A stretch of DNA of 64,000 nt, from assembly GCA_963966185.1 (NCBI GenBank), contig CAWZYM010000231.1:186001-250000 (forward strand). Direction: 5' to 3'. Positions 1 to 11,300 of this stretch are shown here, piece by piece. The notes under the pieces are model-generated. The model ran no database searches. It was not told the DNA's origin and worked only from the letters and a program-made list of their open reading frames with translations. A program made the translations under genes and the position numbers. The DNA comes from Rhabditoides inermis. Lineage: Eukaryota; Nematoda; Chromadorea; Rhabditida; Rhabditidae. Within the stretch, counting starts at the first letter, position 1, and the number at the start of each line of letters is the position of its first letter.

Positions 1-363
1 CGTGAAATAGTAGACTCCGACGGAGGTGTTCTCATACTCATGCCACACCGATCCGCCAACCAGTTTGTCTAAATCGAGTTGACTTTTGAAAAAAAAAATT
101 CTAAAACAGAGATTGTGATTGAGAAGAAACATTATGAGTGAATGCTGAATGAGTGAATGAGAAGATGAGGATTATAGGACAGCCGACAGCTCACGATTCT
201 CATCGACGATGAAGACTCCTCTCCTGGTGTGAGCTGTCTGTATGAGAGCGATGGAGGAGTGGTCGATGTGAGGAGATCCAGCAGCCATCTGAGCAGCTAC
301 CTGTTGGAAGAGGGAAGGGCTGCCGTCATGGATCACACGCATGCGTGCAGGCAGGGCACTCAT
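1..363 (-). CDS. Partial gene, possible GNAT-type N-acetyltransferase
   Basis: Two exons are visible on the minus strand: 363-195 starting at an ATG, and 68 running off the window edge. The donor (GTGAGC after GATGAGAATC) and acceptor (CGATTTAG) join in frame, giving about 79 residues. The segment GVFIVDENHKLVGG followed by an aromatic beta-rich stretch looks like strands 2-3 of a GNAT fold, as in the nematode DUF1248-type acetyltransferases. This is a weak pattern match, because the acetyl-CoA loop would lie beyond the window. The start is provisional: an acceptor-like TGCCAG lies just upstream and could be a trans-splice site. If the intron is not used, the first exon would end at a stop at 172. 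Any substrate or role is unknown. Confidence 0.35.
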
Positions 364-399
364 CCCGAGACTGACACTGGCAGGAATAACGCTTGCAGG

Positions 400-966
400 A
401 ATAGAGGATCGAATTTTTCAAAATACCTTATATAAGGACAGAGGTATGGTGATGTAATATTTTGCTGTTGCCACGCTTTGCAATGACAATGGTGTCAATC
501 ACCATTTAGAAACAGTTCTGATTATTTATTTATCTTGCGCGTGACTAAAGACTCTTGTGACTAAACATTTGCAGAAAAGAAAAAAAACAATTTGGAATGT
601 GTTGTCTTGTGACTCTATCAGTCGGCGCTCCTCCTCCTGGTTTGCGGGATGATTTCGCAATCACATGCGCTCGAAAATAAGAGTACAAACCCGGCGCGCA
701 TCACATGCTGGCACCGACTGAGTATGACGCCGCCACACAGCGTCACTTACAGACGGACATACGGACATGCTGTTTTTTTTTAATTTCTTTATTAGGATAG
801 CGACGTGCAAAACCCGAACCTGTGCAAACTGTAGAGAACAGCTTGGCGAGATAAGAATAGAGGATCAAAAATCCGACAGTATAACTTTACTTGCTGTAAC
901 CACACCTTGAAAAAGACGACCGTGTCAATCACCATTTGGAAATATTTCTGATTACAAGTTTATCTT
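400..966. repeat. Two direct copies of a ~115-140 bp dispersed repeat
   Basis: Copy 1 is about 400-535 and copy 2 about 855-966. Both start GAATAGAGGATC and end with a GTGTCAATCACCATTT block followed by TTCTGATTA. No coding potential is seen. The spacer 536-854 contains a short AT-rich tract and nothing I can name. The copies are diverged, so this is an old local duplication or two members of a dispersed family. Confidence 0.55.
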
Positions 967-1647
967 ACATTCGTCATTCACAAAACATTTGCAAAAAGGG
1001 AGTGGTGCGACGCCAGCGGATGCAAAAAGTGACGGTATAAGATCACTGATGTTTTAATTTTTAAGTGTTATGTTATCAGTATGGGTTATTTTTCGCAGTT
1101 TCTCTGTTTCGTTTTTTCATTCAAGTTTGAAAAAAAAAACAGAATTTACTTTCTGATCGCCCTCAATAAACTCCCGAATGACTCCGGAGTATGCACGAAT
1201 ACTCTCGAACACTTCGAAATGTCTTGTTATTCCTCCGAAGCACAGGAAGTTCCTACGAAGAGACTGACATAACTGGAGTGGAGTGTTTATCAAAACACTT
1301 TCTCTATCTCCTTTTCTCTCTTTCTTTTTCTCTCTCATCTCTTCTCTGTTTTGCTTCTCAACTTTCTGATCATTTAACATCACTGATAAAGTGTAGTGTT
1401 TTTAATAGGACTTCTAGTTAAAAGCGATCAATGATAACAAAACATGCGGAAATTGCCAAACGAGAAGAGAAAGGGCGAGGTTTGCAGAGAGAGGATTGGG
1501 TCTTAAATGAGTTTCAGATTCACCAATTGAACCCAGACCAGATCAGAGTTCACATTCAGTTCACAGTTCATGTCAGAGACAAAACAACAGAATCATGAAT
1601 CATGAGTGTGCACAAGAGTTCCAGTACATATCACCATCACAATCAAG
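967..1647. other. No gene recognised
   Basis: AT-rich sequence with a pyrimidine-rich patch near 1303-1350. No exon with convincing splice sites or third-position bias is seen on either strand. It lies between the 3' end of an unrecognised minus-strand gene and the repeat pair. Confidence 0.5.
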
Positions 1648-2390
1648 CTACACTGTATGTTTGTTGTGCGGGTGGCGGATAGCGTTTCTGTTCCTGCAGA
1701 GTGCGATGGCCAGACAGGCGATGGCGACTAGGCAGGCGTGCGTGTGGCAGGCGTCGAGGAGGGATGAGAACGAGGACGCGCCCACTCGCGCCATCCACCA
1801 CTGCACGAACCAGCCCTTTCTGCGGGCATGAATATGGGGGAGGGGGATGAGAGATGTGCCTACCTGCCTGCGAGTGTCGTCAAAGTACTTTCCGTACACG
1901 ACCCACGTCTCTGACACGCCGACAATGAACCTCCAATCGCACTTTTTTCCATTTATTACTTTTATTATAGGAAAACTTTCTCACATTGTGCAAATTGATA
2001 TCCTGGCGAGTATCTAGAAAAGAACAATGTCGAGCCAAGTGTGTTCGGATAGATCGCGAGAGAAGGAGAAGAAGGAGAAAACAGCGTGAAAGAGATGGCA
2101 CATCTGAGGCGCCGCCGCTCATCGTACTCCTCCAATTTGCACTCACTGTGAACTTGTGGACGTATACTGTTTGAATGAAAGCGTAGTATTCGAGGGATAT
2201 CATGCACAACTCCAGCCCACCGAATGTTCGTAGAAATACGGGAAGCTGAAATATAGAAAAAAAAACTATGTTGATTAGTCTGTTTGTGTATACTTACCTT
2301 TGCATATCCCACGCAAAAGCTGCTCCAGCCCACGTAGAACTTCTCAAGAGAACTCAGAATGCGAATTATATACGAAGAAGGAGTGTAGCA
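1648..2390 (-). CDS. Unrecognised small membrane protein, 5' end not found
   Basis: Four minus-strand exons join in one frame: 2390-2298, 2245-2147, 1941-1868 and 1819-1648 (stop TAG). They encode 145 residues plus an unknown N-terminus. Acceptors are ATCCAG, TTTCAG, AAAAAG (weak) and CCGCAG; donors are GTAAGT, GTGAGT and, for the last intron, GC (CGCAG|GCAGGT), which is needed to keep frame. The last exon has strong G/C third positions, which is why I trust its frame. The protein has aromatic amphipathic segments (FYVGWSSFCVGYAK), a hydrophobic stretch near LELCMISLEYYAF and a final hydrophobic segment ACLVAIACLAIALC near the C-terminus. I do not recognise the family. Upstream sequence to about 2560 has a possible further exon whose phase does not join cleanly. 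Confidence 0.45.
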
Positions 2391-3890
2391 CTGGATGATT
2401 GTGATTCAAGGAATACTCTTATACCGGTGAGAGTGAGGAATGCGGCGGCTCGCCTCGCCCGAGACGGTTGTAGGGAATTGAGTAACTCTCTTTCGCGTTC
2501 ATCACTGAGATCTGCATTGTTCCGAAGTTTGACGAACGCAGCCACTTTGTATCCAGATAGTTATATACCACCACGAGAAACTAGATCAGACACGGGATCT
2601 GCGATTCAAATCTCTCTGCAGTTTCAACGTTGTATCACCAGCGGTGATCATTACTGTCCGTAATGGAACGTGATCAATTCCCCGTGTGGGCAACAGCCGC
2701 CGATAACATCTGTGGTTCGAAAACGCGCGGGAACATCTATATTTTATGGCTTGCCCGGCAGCTGTCGACTCCTACTCGGGGTCACTAGGCCTTTTTGGCG
2801 CGCAATCACTGCCTATTCCCTCTCACTATTACCATGTATGCACGCATATGTGTACGATTGATTCATCTCGATAATGTTTTTTCTCCAATATTTGATAATC
2901 GCTTGTATTGTATAGATCACGTGAATCGGGCGGATATGTGGGGCGTCGGGTCGAAAAAGTGTCATCATCATCCCGAGTATAGTAGGCCCGCAAATGAGTT
3001 CTACTCTTTTCACGAGAGACATTAGGGTGGTTAGACAACGATGAGAACCTTTTCGATGATGTTTTCAATTTGACAAAATATTGCGTGTGTACCCAAGATC
3101 GAACCCGCGGACACATGCTTCCCAAGCGAGAGCGTTACCACTACGCCACGTGGCCATGTGAAAGTATCTGATGAGTAGAGATATGAACGGCAAAAACAAT
3201 ATGCAGTGCATTTCGTTTTGTATACTGTAGTGTCAAAATCCACGATAATGTTTTCAACGAAAAATCCTGAGCCAAGTGCGAGCCTATTATAGATCTAGTT
3301 TTCGTATGATCTCGGGATGGACACACACACCACGGATGCTCGTGATAATCAGTTGGTCACAATTCCTCATTGTTGTCTTCAAATAGTATCCATTAAACAC
3401 TAATAATTATACACACTACTTTTTATTGTATGTAAACAGCATGAAGTTACATGTTTTACTACGTGTAGTTTGCGCGCGCTTCAACTAAATTTGAAAGTAC
3501 GTTGGTTCGGTGTCGCTCTCGCTATTTTTTGTGCGATGCTGCTTATTCATACTCTCTATCGATGTTTTCCTATCCATATTTATCATTTATAGGCCGGTGT
3601 TCTAGATCACAATTTCGTCTTTGAGTTTCGCAATTGTGCGCTTGACGTGTGAATGTTTTTCGATGTTCTCCTCTCCGCTCTCCCCTCCTCTCTCCCTCTC
3701 TACTCTCACTGTTTCTATGCAGAAAGTGCATCCCGCGTGTTGTGAGGAGAAGCAAACACGCGTTCCCATGGCTGGGTTTGCATATATCATGTGCCACTGG
3801 TCATACCATCTGCTCTTTCTTCGCGTGTATTTGTATGTATGTGAATCAAATATTTGTCTATTCGGCTTACCGGTGTATCGATCGTTGTAG
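2391..3890. other. Intergenic region upstream of thymidine kinase
   Basis: No well-supported gene. It holds a degenerate tRNA-like sequence at 3090-3156 (listed separately) and a pyrimidine-rich tract at 3670-3710. Any promoter of the thymidine kinase gene should lie in the last few hundred bases; I see no clear TATA box. Confidence 0.5.
3090..3156 (-). pseudogene. Degenerate tRNA-like sequence (Pro-like anticodon GGG)
   Basis: On the minus strand an exact A-box (TGGCGTAGTGG, plus coordinates 3138-3148) is followed at normal distance by a B-box-like GGTTCGATC. The anticodon loop would be TTGGGAA (GGG). The anticodon stem and T-stem are mispaired, so this is a tRNA pseudogene or the head of a tRNA-derived SINE rather than a working tRNA. 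Confidence 0.55.
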
Positions 3891-5872
3891 ATGCCGTCGC
3901 ACCACTGTCGCTCGCCGCAGCGCGGATCCGTCACCCTCATTATCGGACCAATGTTCTCCGGAAAGACGTGCGTTGTTTGCATAACCAATAATCATTCGTT
4001 CGTTATCACCTCCTTTATAGCCATCTTCTTTGATATTATTTTTGTGACTGGACTCCTCGGTTGTTATGCACATCCATGTTCTGTTTCACTCGTTTGATGG
4101 TGCCTTGCAGGACGGAGCTGCTTCGCATGCACACTCGACAGGTCATTGCCAAGAAGGTGCGGTTCGTTTCACCTTCCACATTTCACTGTGTTGCATAGAG
4201 CGGAATAGATTGTTGTGCACCAATTTGGTTTCACTCTTTCAGAAATGCGTCCTCGTCAAGTACGCGGGCGATGACCGCTACGACAGCGACAAGGTCTCCA
4301 CGCACTCCAAGTGAGTTGTGAGAGTGATTGTTGTTGCTCAGTTGTGATCAGATATGCATGCCTCTCTCTCGCGTCATTTCGAATCTGCGAGTGTGAACGT
4401 GAACACATGTCAGGCAGACGGGCGACGGTGTGACTGCGAAGGCGTTCCGCCTGTCAGATGTGGTGGAGGAGATGTTCGACCCCACCGTCGACGTCGTCGC
4501 CATCGACGAGGGACAGTTCGTGAGTGTGTTCTAATATTGTTTATATTGGAAATCAATATGTTTTATCTTTTTGTCTAGTAAAATAATTACTCTGATTAGT
4601 CCCATGCGGTTTGGAATGTTGGTTGTGTGAGTGATGTTGCGGTTGCAGTTCCCTGACCTGTCTCCTGTGGCTGAGGAGTTGGCGCGGCGGGGCAAGGCAG
4701 TCTACGTAGCGGCCCTCAACGGAACATTCGAGAGGAAGGTGGGCCACACATGCATCATTGCAATCACACACTGTCCACGTACTCGTCCAGCCCTCGTTCT
4801 TTCATCACAAATCACAATCAATGTGTATCTGCCGTGACATAAAATATGAATAGATTCGGCAAAGCTAACAGAATATGGGAGATATGAATATATTGTCACG
4901 ATGTCACGTCTTCAAGGATGTTTAATTATCAGCAAGTCTTTCACAAACATTTTGGTTGTGGCTTTTGATTGATTTGCTCAACTTTTGCAAGTGTTTTTAC
5001 TACGCAGATGGGTTTTTTTTGTATCTTTCCGGTTATAGAACACTTGACATAATTATCCGGCGGTATCTATTCTGTGATCGTAGAGTTTTTGAAGTGGAAT
5101 GTAGGAGAGGTTACAGATTACGCCAATACAAATTCAATACAATTAGAATGCTAACTCGTTTCCCTTGCCGGCATCGAGCAACCTACATACCGTGACGTCA
5201 TACGCTACAAATACGAATGCCACAGTACTCGATTGTTTTTTTTTTCAAGCAAAGCAAGTTGGTCTCTCTATGACGTTATGCTTGGTTTGAGACCAGGATT
5301 CGTGTTACACCATGTTTTACAGATGAAATGTGTGACAAAGACAATGGAGGAACAGTAGTAGAGTACTTTATGGTTCTAGACAATTAGCCGTGAGAATGCG
5401 TTATGACAATGCGTCTTCGTTAGCGATCTGATTAAGGAAACCTTCGAGTTGTGAATGAGTGTTGTGTTTGAGCCGTTCGAGCAGATCGCCCTTCTCCTCT
5501 CTCTCGCAGACGAGGTGCGCCGGCTGAGCGCAGTCTGCGTCGAGTGCGGGGCAGACGCCAGCTACTCGTTCCGATGCAACACCGACAAGAAGGTGACTTA
5601 TTCAATCGATATTTTTAATAACCAGTATAATTTATTAGTAACTAGTTATTGATTGATTATAATGATGATTTCTTAAGGTGGAAGTGATCGGCGGTTCGGA
5701 CACGTACAAGGCACTGTGCCGCGACTGCTACTATGAGCAGAGCGCGCTGCGGGATGGCGAAGAGAACACTGTTCCCGCGCCGAAGCTCGTCCTACCCACC
5801 GCCACCACGCTCCGCCCCCTCTCGCCCCGCCCACTCGAGCAGAGGAAGCGACCACTCGTCGACTCGTGCTGA
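3891..5872 (+). CDS. thk-1: Thymidine kinase, TK1 (type II) family
   Basis: Seven exons: 3891-3967, 4111-4156, 4243-4310, 4414-4519, 4649-4738, 5473-5592 and 5678-5872, giving 233 residues. This is the normal length of cytosolic TK1, which phosphorylates thymidine with ATP in the salvage pathway to dTTP. The Walker A loop GPMFSGKT is at residues 19-26, followed by TELLRMHTRQ. The Walker B and catalytic segment VVAIDEGQFF ends at about residue 100, with the presumed catalytic Glu at 96. Two CxxC pairs (C151/C154 and C183/C186) form the structural zinc site typical of TK1. The lasso-region motif EVIGGSDTY follows the second-last exon. The C-terminal 40 residues are Pro/Arg-rich and variable, as in other TK1 proteins, where this tail carries the degradation signal. 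The ATG sits four codons before a basic stretch and just after a TTGTAG acceptor-like site, so trans-splicing is possible. The 734-nt fifth intron is the longest. The name follows the C. elegans gene. Confidence 0.93.
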
Positions 5873-6193
5873 TGTGTGCGTGAGTGTACCGTAGCTCTAC
5901 CTCCCTCGTTTTGATGCAATCAATCACTTTCCAACTGTTCTTTCACAACATATCTCTCACCCCCACTAGATTGTGCTAATTTCTGTGCGTGCGCATTTGG
6001 ATCCCAGATCCCTTCATATGTTTTCATATTTACTATATTATATAAATCACATTTGACGAATATATATTTACGACTCGCAATCTTGGGTGATGGTTTTGGG
6101 TGGGTGAAATGGTATGGAGGTGACACGGGGAAAGAGGCATCTCAGTAAGTCGAAAACACACTGGACAACAATTGAAAGGAGAAGGGAGGATGA
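5873..6193. other. Convergent 3' spacer between thymidine kinase and DM gene
   Basis: The 321 bases separate the stop codons of two convergent genes and must hold both 3' UTRs. No canonical AATAAA was found on either strand. AT-rich stretches near 6030-6070 are the likeliest cleavage regions. Confidence 0.5.
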
Positions 6194-8304
6194 CTATACG
6201 TGGGGCAGAGTGACTACTGGAATGGGGGTGAGTGTGGGTGGGTTGACGGAGGGAAGGGAAGGGAGGGAGGTGGGGAGGGAGGTGGAGGAGGACACTGTCA
6301 CAGTCGGCACGGCCAGCGGCAGCGACGCGCCCCCACTAGTCAGCTTCTGCTGCACGCCCTCGCTGATGATGCGCGTCATGTGCATCTCACACTGAAAATG
6401 GTTCATTGAGAAATGAGATTCAAATGTAGACAAATACAATCTTCTCCAGGGTGTGTAGTGATAATCTGGTCGTCACTAGTTTCAGCGATTTAGCCGGCTA
6501 AGGTCGTCCTTGTGAAGACAATGTCAAGCCGAGGAGTGAGTGTTGTGTGGTGCGTACCTGTCTCATCTGGTCGAGGAAGGCTCTGAATACGGGGTCGTCG
6601 GGCCCACTCGGCTGCTGCTGGCGCGCCCTTAACTGATGCAACTGCGCCATGTGCTGCTGCTGGAATGGACAAGCATAAAACACTTCTGATTCTTTTTGAC
6701 TTATATAGGATAACTAACAGTTGGCGTCTTCAAAGAGTTTGAGTCATGTTTTTTTAATAGAATTGGGTACACTGTTATAAGTGTTTTTGTTGTTGCTAAT
6801 GCGTTTATATCACTTTTCACGAATGAAGTCGTTTCAAGAATGTAGTCGTATCAATTGTTCCCGGTTGAGCGTACCTCGTAATTGGTACACTAATTTCGTG
6901 TACCCGATTACAAGTGTACTTTGGGGTACGCTTATCTACTATATTTAATATGCTCTGCAAACTCTTCAAAAAAGACTACCTGTAGTTGTGTGGCGGCTCC
7001 GACGCTGGCCCTCCGCGCGGGCTGCCCGGCAGCCTGTTGTTGCTGTAGTCGGACGAGAGAGTGGTACTCTGCGAGTTGCGCCGCCTGAGCAGCCTGCTGG
7101 CTGGACAGGCCGATCGGAGAGCCTGCAGAGGGAGAGGGTGAACCAGTCGCCTCCCCACTCGCACCTGCTCCCATAGCCGGCCGTCGCAGTGGCTGTCTCT
7201 GGTGGGGGTAGACGAACTGTGGCTGTGGATAAGGTGCCGCTCGGCTGACCGGAGCCGCAGCCGCGGGTTTGGCTGAAAAGGTTCAAGTTGACATGTTCTA
7301 TTGCTGACCCCTCACTCGGCGTATGTGTGTTGCTCTAGATGGTTCTATGGCCGGCTGTGTGCGCGATAAGACTGGTCTAGACAGGGTGGTGTATCACTTG
7401 TGTCGAAAACGGCACGTCATAGATACGGGAGTACTGGCGAAACAGTGAAACAGCGCGGCGGATTAGCGGCAGTTGAGAAATGTTGCTACTGATCTTATAT
7501 TGTTTGAAACAAACGTATCATTAGCACAAACCCTGGGTCTAAGAATATGCTCGCTTCAAATGTCTCCGCCATTATAAATGTTTTTGTTTAGCATTTATCG
7601 CCCAGCAAGCCCTATGTCCCTATGACGCAGGCGCTTTCATTAGCTAAACTGTAACTTTTAACTTATAATCTTGCAATAGAAAAAACCTCTCATCCCTCAG
7701 TAGCTAGAATAGAGCTGAAAAATACAATTGCAGCGACTTGTAGTTGTATTTCTAGCAGGGCAATCAACGGGTATTGCAGATAATCTCTCATCTAGGACAT
7801 CATGAAAAGAGATATGAACTGCGAATGTGAGTACATGACGAAACGTGCCAACTGTTAGTAAGAAGCGGGAGTCCGCATTATACACTAAGCGCAACAGTGA
7901 AGGAGTTGAAATGAAAGGATCCCTGCGTACCATGTGCGAGATAGCCGTGCTGTGTGAGTGCAGCGAGTTGCTGCTGCTGCTGCAGCTGCTGTATCTGCTG
8001 CTGTAGCTGCGCCTGCTGCGCCTGTGCCTGTGCTGCCTGCTGCGCGGCCTGCTGCTGTTGAAACGCCAACGCCAGCCCGCTCGGACGCTTCGCCGTCTCC
8101 TGAAAGCACCATGTGAACGGCAGCAGAACACGCCGCTAAGCTTCCCCGTTTGTTCATTGTTGGCGTGTGTGTGTGTGTGTGAGAAGTTGCATGGAGCTAA
8201 TCCGGCAATGCATGCAATTTATTCACTCGTCTATTCATGAGAGCGTCGCTCGCTCAGTGGCTTCTGGCTTTTTACGTGTTATGAATGGGGGCCGAGTTGT
8301 CGCC

Positions 8305-8359
<55 letters not shown>

Positions 8360-11300
8360 TCTTGGCTTCTCTCCGCATGCATCCCTAATCGTCACTTCCA
8401 CTCTGCTGCGCTCGCATATTTGTATGTGTTCACAGTAAAAAATATGTAATTATGCAAAACATATAGAATTTGTGCACATATCACACATAGTGATTTTGGA
8501 GTGAACACGGGTGATGGGCTCATGTCGTCAGTGTGTCAGTCAGCTGGGAAAACGGCAATTTCCGTTCGCATTTCTCTCACGCATACAATCTACAAACTAA
8601 GAAGGAACGAGGGTAGAGGAGTGATCATCAAAATACTATGCCAGCGATGCTCGCAGCACGGGGAAAATTGCCTTCATATCCTCTGCGTATATCACACAGA
8701 AATAAGTTATGTGAGTAAATGTAAGTCGCAATTTCCGGCGAATTAATGTGACATTTCCTATTTTCGAACACCGACCTGTCTAGGGCAGGCGACAATTTCC
8801 CTCTACAGTACGTTCAAGATAGCTGACCCTCGATAAAAGAGGAGACAAAAACCGAGAAGTAGGCCCCGGGCAGACTTTTTCGCGAAAAAAATCGCGCGAA
8901 AACTGCAATACTTAAGCATGCATTATTGATTTGCAATTCGCAGCGCGAATCGCAAAAATGTTTTCGGCAAAAATTTGCGAAAATAGGTGACATACTTTTT
9001 CGCGCGAAAATTTCAGCGAATCGCGAAAATTTTCGCGGACACCGTTTTCGCTGCGAAACGAAAGATACCGCAGATTCGCTACTTTTTCGCGAATCCAGGT
9101 ACGAATTTTCACTTTTCTGTATATTTTTCATTCTTTATAATTGAAAATACACTTCATGAACATCGTGGAAGCTGTATTGACCACAATTGTTTGCTGTTAT
9201 TACATACTAGTCGTTGCGCACTCGTGCCACCCGATTCGCGCGAAAAGTTTGGCGAATTTGAAAAAAGGCGTGCGCCAGTGACAAAACAATGTTCCTATTT
9301 GAATGTTTGGTGTTAAACATGTCACACAACCTCTAAGAAGTAAGTTTTCAATTATAACAAAGAAAACAAATCTGCGTAATTCTCAGTGGAAGCGAATATC
9401 TTCGAATTCGCCAAATTTCAGCGAAAACGATCACCAATTCGCGCGATTATGGGTAGTTTCGCGATTCTCTCAAGCTAAAAGTTTTGCGATTATTTTCGCA
9501 TTTCGCTCGCGAAAAAGTCTGCCGGAGGCCGTAACTGACGAAAGCGTGTTGTTGTAGGGAGGCGATGTTTCTCTTGAGTGCATCTAGTTTGTCTGATTCA
9601 ATGGTAGCCGCGGGAAATGGAAGGCCGGCACTCTTTTCCAGAAGACGCACCAGCTCCTCGTGCTGCATCGAAGCACTGAAAAAGTTTCCCATTTCAAGAA
9701 TAGCAGAGCTAGCTCTATTATTAGACAAACAGCTGCATGTTAATTAACGTAGGTGAAAAGAGCAGGAGGAGATGGGTGACAGCTGACATCAGCATGCATG
9801 AGAGGAGTATTAGCCGGAATAAGTAGGTGTTTTCAGAAAATATGCGATGCCCGACGCGTCATTGACGATGCATTGAATGTGAAGGCAGAGTCGGCGTCCT
9901 CCTTTCATTCAACCCGCAACATGAATAGTACATGCTTGAAAGGGAGAGAGAGAGAGAGAGAAATAGGTGAGAAGAAGCTAGCACACAATACCCATATAAA
10001 TAAACGCGATGAGATAGTGTCTATATTAACATTCACACACATGATACATTATGCATTCAGTTGATTATTCCGAGGAGGAAAACACATAGCGGAAAGAAAA
10101 GGGGGATGATGACTTGGCCTGTACTTTCACACAACAAGTACATTTCTATGGATTTGGATATGGATATGTGAATGGGAGAAAGCTACCTGTTACCTATATG
10201 TAAATAACGTTATTACAACGGCGGTAAACATTCACCCCTTATTTCAATCATATCACGTATGCATGCAACGTGACAATTGCTTTTAGTGTACTAGCAATTG
10301 GATCATAATGTCGTAAACTGTATTTCACTAGAGAATAATCAAATATAAGGAACGGAGAGGCGGGAAAGCCACACTACGCGACATTACACATTACATCCCA
10401 CTCGGGATTAAATTATATATCCTTATGAGTAAAGATCGATTCTCTCGCCTCAGAGAAAAAGCGAAAGCCGGTATGTGAATTATTCAGGTTCTCTATGATT
10501 AGGCAGCTGTGAATATGAGAGAGAGAGGAGGGAGAGAGAGAGAGAGAGGTGCATATCATAGTGAATAACGTCTCCTTCAAGCGTGTACAAAAATAGACAA
10601 CAACAGGGGCAAGCATTTGTACACGACAAACACGCATACGAATGCATTTCAGTTACAATAACATTACAATCCAAATGTTGAAAAAGAGAGAGTTTGAACT
10701 CACATGGAGGTCTGCGGGAGTTGAGCCTGCGCCAGGAAGGCGGATGGGGGAAACGGGGAGGCCAGCGTCTGAAACACAGGTGATGAGTCAGACAGGTAAG
10801 TGAGCAGCACGACCAAGTTGTCTCGCATAGCTAAATGTAGCATATAGAAATGTGACAAAGCTCTTTGTGTGACGTTCGAGAGAAAAAAAAACGGAGAAAC
10901 ACAAAAACTGAGAGTGCCGAATGCTAGCCGCTGTTCACAGAGTGACTCGCGAGTGAAACGAACCAAAATTGAATCTCGCGTTCGAAAATCGCCACACACA
11001 TACGGGTATTTTTCTCGTGTTCGCACTCGCATTTCCGGTGGGTGGGAGGCTATTCGACACATTTCAATGAACAGCCGTGTGATAGCCAGCCCATATTGGC
11101 CATATAGTTGAAAGGAGAGGCGGCGAGAGAATAACACTACTCACTACAGCCCATATATGGTATATGGCAACATCGGGTGTATAATAATAAATACGACATT
11201 TCACCCAGGTGGGATTTAGTTCCTGCATTCAGGAGGCGCAATTATATTTTACAGACTAAACTGATTATAAATTGATGAGAAATGCATATCAATAGAGGTT

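Noticed and set aside
2268..2663. 131-codon plus-strand frame
   Set aside because: It overlaps minus-strand exons with good splice sites and shows no domain or codon bias.
9447..9728. Start of a separate protein at the exon containing ASMQHEELVRLL
   Set aside because: Its phase and splice sites fit exactly between the neighbouring exons of the DM-domain gene.
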